From positions 65,149 to 103,096 of the forward strand of contig JAGLOP010000008.1 of NCBI GenBank assembly GCA_023138835.1: a stretch of DNA of 37,948 nt, read 5' to 3'. Below the pieces are notes generated by a model that had not been told where the DNA came from, did not search any database, and saw only the letters and a program-made list of their open reading frames with translations. This DNA comes from Arcobacteraceae bacterium. Its GTDB lineage: Bacteria; Campylobacterota; Campylobacteria; Campylobacterales; Arcobacteraceae. Below, piece by piece: positions 34,827-37,948 of the stretch (the stretch's first letter is position 1; the number at the start of each line of letters is the position of its first letter). Position numbers and translations under genes: made by a program.

Positions 34827-36111
34827 TTGCTACATTTCCTGTTTTTAACGATATTCGTCCTGTTTTTAAAGATATTTTATATTCTAACATTCTACTTTCT
34901 ACTAATAGTTTTGAATCACTTATTTTTTGTTTATTAAGTTCAGATAATGAGTTTACTACATCTAACCACTTTTTATTTTGTGATAAAAATAGTCTTTGAT
35001 TTGATTCATATATTTTATTTGCAGTAATTATATTAGTCTCTACTATTTCTTTATGACTTTTTGCTGTGATATAGTTTGTATAGTCATTCATAAGATTATC
35101 TATTAGGTCTTTTTGTTTTGAAAGTTTCTCATACTTGACTTTAGATACATTTATTTTAGATTTACTTATATTTGATAAAGCAGATATACCAGCACCCGTA
35201 GAAACTTGAAAAGTAAGATATACTAAATTTTCAGATTCAGGTCTAGTTTCATCATATATTGTACCACTTCTGTGCTCACCTCTTAGCATTAAACTAGGCC
35301 ATAATTTAGATTTTGAATTAGCAACATCAGAGATTGCAGATTGTATTTTAGAATCTATTATTTTTAATGTAGGATGAAATGCTAATATATCTTCAATAAG
35401 CTTTTCAATGATAATGGCTGATCTAAATATTTGTTTATAATTAAAGTTAATATTACAATCTATTTGCTTACCTGTCAATATCTCAAACTGTATTTTTGAT
35501 ACTCGTAATTGTGCTTTTGTTACCACCAAATCAGAGTATATATATGAAAGTCTTGACTTTAGTAAGTCTTTATCTGTTTGACTTGCAACTCCTGCTTTTA
35601 TCATTCTATCAAGCATTTCCATTAAAGAGTTAAATTGTTTTTTATTTTCATTTAATACTTTTATCTTTTGTTGTGCTTGAAGATAGTTTTGAAGTGTATC
35701 TAAATAGTTCTCTATTAGTTTATATTGATTTTCTTCATAACTATATAATGCTTCTTTTTTTTGTGCTTTTGCTTTATCATATGCAGCATCTATCCTACCA
35801 CCTGTCCATAATGGTTGGTCAAGTCTTACTACTGTTTGTGTATTATGAGAAGATTTTGTTGATACATCTACTGTAGGTGTAGGATAGTATCCCCATGCGG
35901 CACTATCAAGCTGAAAGTTAGCACCTTTTATAATATCTTTTGACATAGAGATACTTGGATGGAAACCAAGTCCATAAGATAATATTTCATTAAAGCTCGT
36001 ATTACATGAATTATTTGAGTTTTGTGAAAATAGGATATGTTTATTTTTAACTATCTCTTTGTTGGCACTTAAAGATAAACATACAAACATTAGAAATATT
36101 GTAATTTTCAA
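34816..36111 (-). CDS. TolC-family outer membrane protein of the type I system
   Basis: A 431-residue protein when started at TTG 36111 (AAGGA eight bases upstream), which gives a signal peptide KITIFLMFVCLSLSA. The frame stays open to an ATG at 36195, but those 28 codons lie inside the 3' end of a decayed DUF4143 gene and disrupt the signal. Two TolC repeats are visible: DAAYDKAKAQKKEALYSYEE with a long helix, then SAISDVANSKSKLWPSLMLR. It forms the outer-membrane duct. It is the first gene of a tightly overlapping tolC-ABC-MFP operon. Confidence 0.9.
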   Translation of the reverse strand: MKITIFLMFVCLSLSANKEIVKNKHILFSQNSNNSCNTSFNEILSYGLGFHPSISMSKDIIKGANFQLDSAAWGYYPTPTVDVSTKSSHNTQTVVRLDQPLWTGGRIDAAYDKAKAQKKEALYSYEENQYKLIENYLDTLQNYLQAQQKIKVLNENKKQFNSLMEMLDRMIKAGVASQTDKDLLKSRLSYIYSDLVVTKAQLRVSKIQFEILTGKQIDCNINFNYKQIFRSAIIIEKLIEDILAFHPTLKIIDSKIQSAISDVANSKSKLWPSLMLRGEHRSGTIYDETRPESENLVYLTFQVSTGAGISALSNISKSKINVSKVKYEKLSKQKDLIDNLMNDYTNYITAKSHKEIVETNIITANKIYESNQRLFLSQNKKWLDVVNSLSELNKQKISDSKLLVESRMLEYKISLKTGRISLKTGNVASDI

Positions 36112-36170
36112 TTTTGATTCCTTGTGTGATTTTAATGGCAAAATTATATCCAAATATTGTTGAAAATATA

Positions 36171-36655
36171 TCAGTATAAAAAACCAAAAAGCCATAAAGA
36201 TATCTTACTCTTAAAACCTATCTTAGTATCATCTTTAACAACAAAAAAATATTTTATATCTTTTATCTGTTCAAAACCTTTATTTCTTCCACCAATTTCT
36301 GCAAAATATTTTCATCTATACAAAAATCCCCACTTTTGGGATAGTGTAGATTATGACCATATTATAATTGTGAAGCAAAAAAAGTTTCTCTTATCGTTCC
36401 TATCTCTGTATTTGAACACAATATTTCAAATAAATTTGTATTATGAAGATAAAGTTTACTAGGTTTTTGTATGTAAGAATTTCCTTTACTTATACCACCC
36501 AGACTATTTATTAAATTTGCTTCATTTAGATATACAATATATTGCTTTAATGTATTTTTAGAGATTCCTATTTTTTTAGAGATAGCTTCATAGTTTATCT
36601 CATAAGGTTTTGAACGACATATAACTTCTAAAAGTTTTTTCAGTGATGATATATT
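36171..36655 (-). pseudogene. C-terminal remnant of a DUF4143 AAA-type ATPase
   Basis: The minus strand reads ISSLKKLLEVICRSKPYEIN, then an HTH-like ISKKIGISKNTLKQYIVYLN, LYLHNTNLFEIL and TIRETFFASQL, then a stop at 36362-36364. The frame continues as YGHNLHYPKSGDFCID, and after a frameshift near 36304 as FAEIGGRNKGFEQIKDI and SLWLFGFLY with a proper stop at 36171. This is the standard C-terminal half of ATP-binding proteins with a DUF4143 domain. One nonsense codon, one frameshift and the loss of the whole ATPase half show it is dead. Confidence 0.8.
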
Positions 36656-36716
36656 CTACTTCACGATTTATGATATGGTAAAATCCAGCTTGGGTAATTC
36701 TATTTTTTCTAGCCAT
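36655..36716 (-). pseudogene. N-terminal remnant of a RAYT (Y1, IS200-like) transposase
   Basis: From an ATG at 36716 the minus strand reads MARKNRITQAGFYHIINREV, the hallmark start of REP-associated tyrosine transposases, in which the HIINRG motif carries the HUH-like site. The similarity stops after about 21 residues, where the DUF4143 remnant begins in another frame. The domain with the catalytic tyrosine is absent. Confidence 0.75.
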
Positions 36717-36762
36717 TTTTTATTGCCTTTATTAATAATAGTTTAAGTTTTATTCCCTAAAT

Positions 36763-36815
36763 GGGGTCTGACCCCTTAATTTTGATTTAACAAAATTAGT
36801 GGGGAGACCAGCCCC
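36763..36815. repeat. REP/BIME-like inverted element
   Basis: A perfect 13-base palindrome GGGGTCTGACCCC (36763-36775) is followed by TTAATTTTG, six bases, CAAAATTAG and then GGGGAGACCAGCCCC (36801-36815). The two halves form one long imperfect inverted repeat with a G/C-clamped hairpin in each arm. It lies 47 bp upstream of the RAYT remnant, the usual place for such elements, and is the only G/C-rich patch in this A/T-rich stretch. It may also act as terminator for the repetitive gene. Confidence 0.75.
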
Positions 36816-36882
36816 CCCATATGATTATTAATTAAAAAAATCTACATTCAAAATAAAGACATATTTAATAATTAATTTAAAA

Positions 36883-37948
36883 TTATGAACCAATAGTAAA
36901 TTCCATATCACTACCTGTTGTTACTATTGAAGCTGCCCCAGTCAATGTCATTATTTCTGTTCCTGAATTAACTTCTGACCAGTATGTTAATGTACCACTA
37001 GAAAAACTCCATTCACCTATAGCATTTACAGCTGTATCTGCACCATCTGTATCACCTGAACTTATAATCCAATTAGTACTAGTTTCTGATGCTAAATCTA
37101 TTATATCATTAATATCAATACTTGCTATACTTATGCCACCATCATTATTAGCACCTATTACAAATGTCTCTGTAGCAGTTCCGGCAGTTACCACATGGTC
37201 TACACCACCATTAAGATTAATAGTAGTAACCCCAGATGATCCTAAGTCTAATGTAACAATAGCTGTATCTAAAATTAAAGTAGTACTCCCAATAGCAGCT
37301 AATATACCATAATCAGCATTTTCTGTAAAAGTTAATGTACCTGTATAGTTTGTCATGCCTACCTCATCTGCATCTACTACTATTGTATTTTGTGCTGCTG
37401 TTAATGTATAATCTTCTGCATTTGTAAGAATAAGTGCATCTATATCTGTAATAACTGTTCCTGAATTAATTTGTCCAGCAGTTGCAACTATCGCATTTAC
37501 GGTATCAGCACCTGCAGTTTTTAATACTGTTGCTTCTCCGTCATCTACCAACCCTAATGCAACTTTAATAGTAATAGCTGCATTTCCTGCATCATTCATT
37601 GCTGTTGAATCAGAGTTTTCTGAAATATCAAACTGATCTTTAGTTAATGTATAAGTTTCAGCTCTATCAAGAACAAGAGCATCTATACCTGTAATAACTG
37701 TTCCTATATCAATTGCCGCTGCATTTGCTACTGTTGCATTTACTGTATCAGCACCTGCTGTTTTTAATGTTGCTGCTTCTTCATCATCTACATTTGCTAA
37801 TGTATCTGTAACTGTAATAGCTGCATTTCCTACATCATCCATTGCTGTTGAATCAGAGTTTTCTGAAATATCAAACTGTGCTTTAGTTAATGTATAAGTT
37901 TCATTTTTATCAAGAATAATTGCATCTATATGTGTAATAACGTATGCA
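36883..37948 (-). CDS. C-terminal part of a large repetitive secreted protein (probable type I secretion adhesin), 5' end beyond window
   Basis: The open frame runs from the right edge to a stop at 36883, 354 residues visible; the ATG at 37842 is internal. The protein has almost no cysteine, is rich in Thr, Ala, Asp, Ile and Val, and contains 81-residue repeats (ITGIDALVLDRAETYTLTKD, then FDISENSDSTAM and GADTVNA). Two full units are followed by a diverged partial unit. A non-repetitive C-terminus of about 150 residues, rich in Gly, Asp and Thr, ends MEFTIGS, as expected for a type I secretion signal. No clear GGxGxD calcium repeats are seen. The neighbouring tolC-ABC-MFP operon is its probable exporter. 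Confidence 0.85.
   Translation of the reverse strand, partial: AYVITHIDAIILDKNETYTLTKAQFDISENSDSTAMDDVGNAAITVTDTLANVDDEEAATLKTAGADTVNATVANAAAIDIGTVITGIDALVLDRAETYTLTKDQFDISENSDSTAMNDAGNAAITIKVALGLVDDGEATVLKTAGADTVNAIVATAGQINSGTVITDIDALILTNAEDYTLTAAQNTIVVDADEVGMTNYTGTLTFTENADYGILAAIGSTTLILDTAIVTLDLGSSGVTTINLNGGVDHVVTAGTATETFVIGANNDGGISIASIDINDIIDLASETSTNWIISSGDTDGADTAVNAIGEWSFSSGTLTYWSEVNSGTEIMTLTGAASIVTTGSDMEFTIGS
37451..37936 (-). repeat. Two complete 243-bp coding repeats
   Basis: Marker ATAACTGTTCC begins at 37451 and 37694, and the related ATAACG begins at 37937, exactly 243 bp apart each time. Each unit encodes 81 residues. Long stretches are nearly identical at DNA level, for example around 37610-37640 and 37853-37883, so the array is young or kept similar by recombination. 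Confidence 0.9.

Noticed and set aside
36112..36195. A longer TolC-family protein starting at ATG 36195
   Set aside because: That stretch is the 3' end of the DUF4143 remnant in another frame. The TTG at 36111 has a good ribosome binding site and starts a clean signal peptide.
36157..36462. Plus-strand 101-residue reading frame
   Set aside because: It is antisense to the DUF4143 remnant, has no ribosome binding site and no family resemblance.
37451..37948. Regular repeats as a CRISPR array
   Set aside because: The 243-bp units are coding, continuous and in frame, with no short repeat-spacer structure.
1..37948. tRNA, rRNA or tmRNA genes
   Set aside because: No T-arm signature in a cloverleaf context or rRNA core sequence was noticed by reading; a covariance-model scan would be needed to exclude them fully.
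36883..37948. Classical RTX toxin
   Set aside because: No clear GGxGxDxUx nonapeptides are visible in the 354 residues seen; the repeats are of a different type.

Overview
The window is AT-rich, gene-dense DNA from the main chromosome of a Campylobacterota bacterium, most likely an Arcobacter-type genome. The evidence is the codon use, TTG/GTG starts behind AAGGA-type ribosome binding sites, and the gene blocks: dus, a two-TM membrane protein, a dksA-like gene, rlmH and accD; modA, a small TOBE gene, modB and modC; rpmH, rnpA, yidD, yidC, jag and mnmE. The genus is an inference from family resemblance; no rRNA or tRNA gene is visible to anchor it.

Layout. 1-1343 (minus): a TlyA-type rRNA methyltransferase fused in one frame to RibF, running off the left edge. 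1357-4521 (plus): an IMPACT/YigZ protein, an MreD-like protein and PBP2 as an overlapping operon, then a stand-alone HU gene with a strong bidirectional terminator. 4580-10102 (minus): dus, a membrane protein, dksA-like, rlmH, thiE-like, accD and metK. 10376-12324 (plus): two unrecognised genes and a SLAC1/TehA-type channel. 12376-14187 (minus): glmS. 14372-15328 (plus): an exported WD40-like protein. 15339-19467 (minus): a molybdate regulon modE-modA-TOBE-modB-nth-modC with two ModE-type palindromes upstream. 19569-25115 (minus): orphan sensor kinase, purH, purL. 25210-31207 (minus): rpmH-rnpA-yidD-yidC-jag-mnmE followed by an SLC13 transporter. 31208-37948: an accessory segment with a decayed response-regulator fragment, a type I secretion operon (TolC, ABC, MFP), a scar made of DUF4143 ATPase and RAYT transposase remnants plus a REP-like inverted repeat, and the 3' end of a large repetitive secreted protein built from 81-residue repeats.

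How the genes work together. Most of the window is housekeeping: cell-wall elongation, nucleoid structure, tRNA/rRNA modification, fatty-acid and purine synthesis, S-adenosylmethionine and glucosamine-6-phosphate synthesis, membrane-protein insertion. Two modules are self-contained. The mod operon imports molybdate and is probably controlled by its own first gene. The right-hand segment looks like a surface adhesin with its dedicated type I exporter.

The most unusual points are: the TlyA-RibF fusion; rnpA, which has no ATG/GTG/TTG start and appears to begin at an AUU inside rpmH; two 24-bp ModE-like operators 40 bp apart; an endonuclease III gene inside the mod operon; and short tandem repeats with a 7-bp period scattered through the core region, two of which insert extra residues in frame into MnmE (at its G5 motif) and GlmS. 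I saw no CRISPR array, phage or intact transposon, and I did not find a clearly new multi-gene defence or signalling system. The least explained functional unit is the three-gene operon at 10376-12324.
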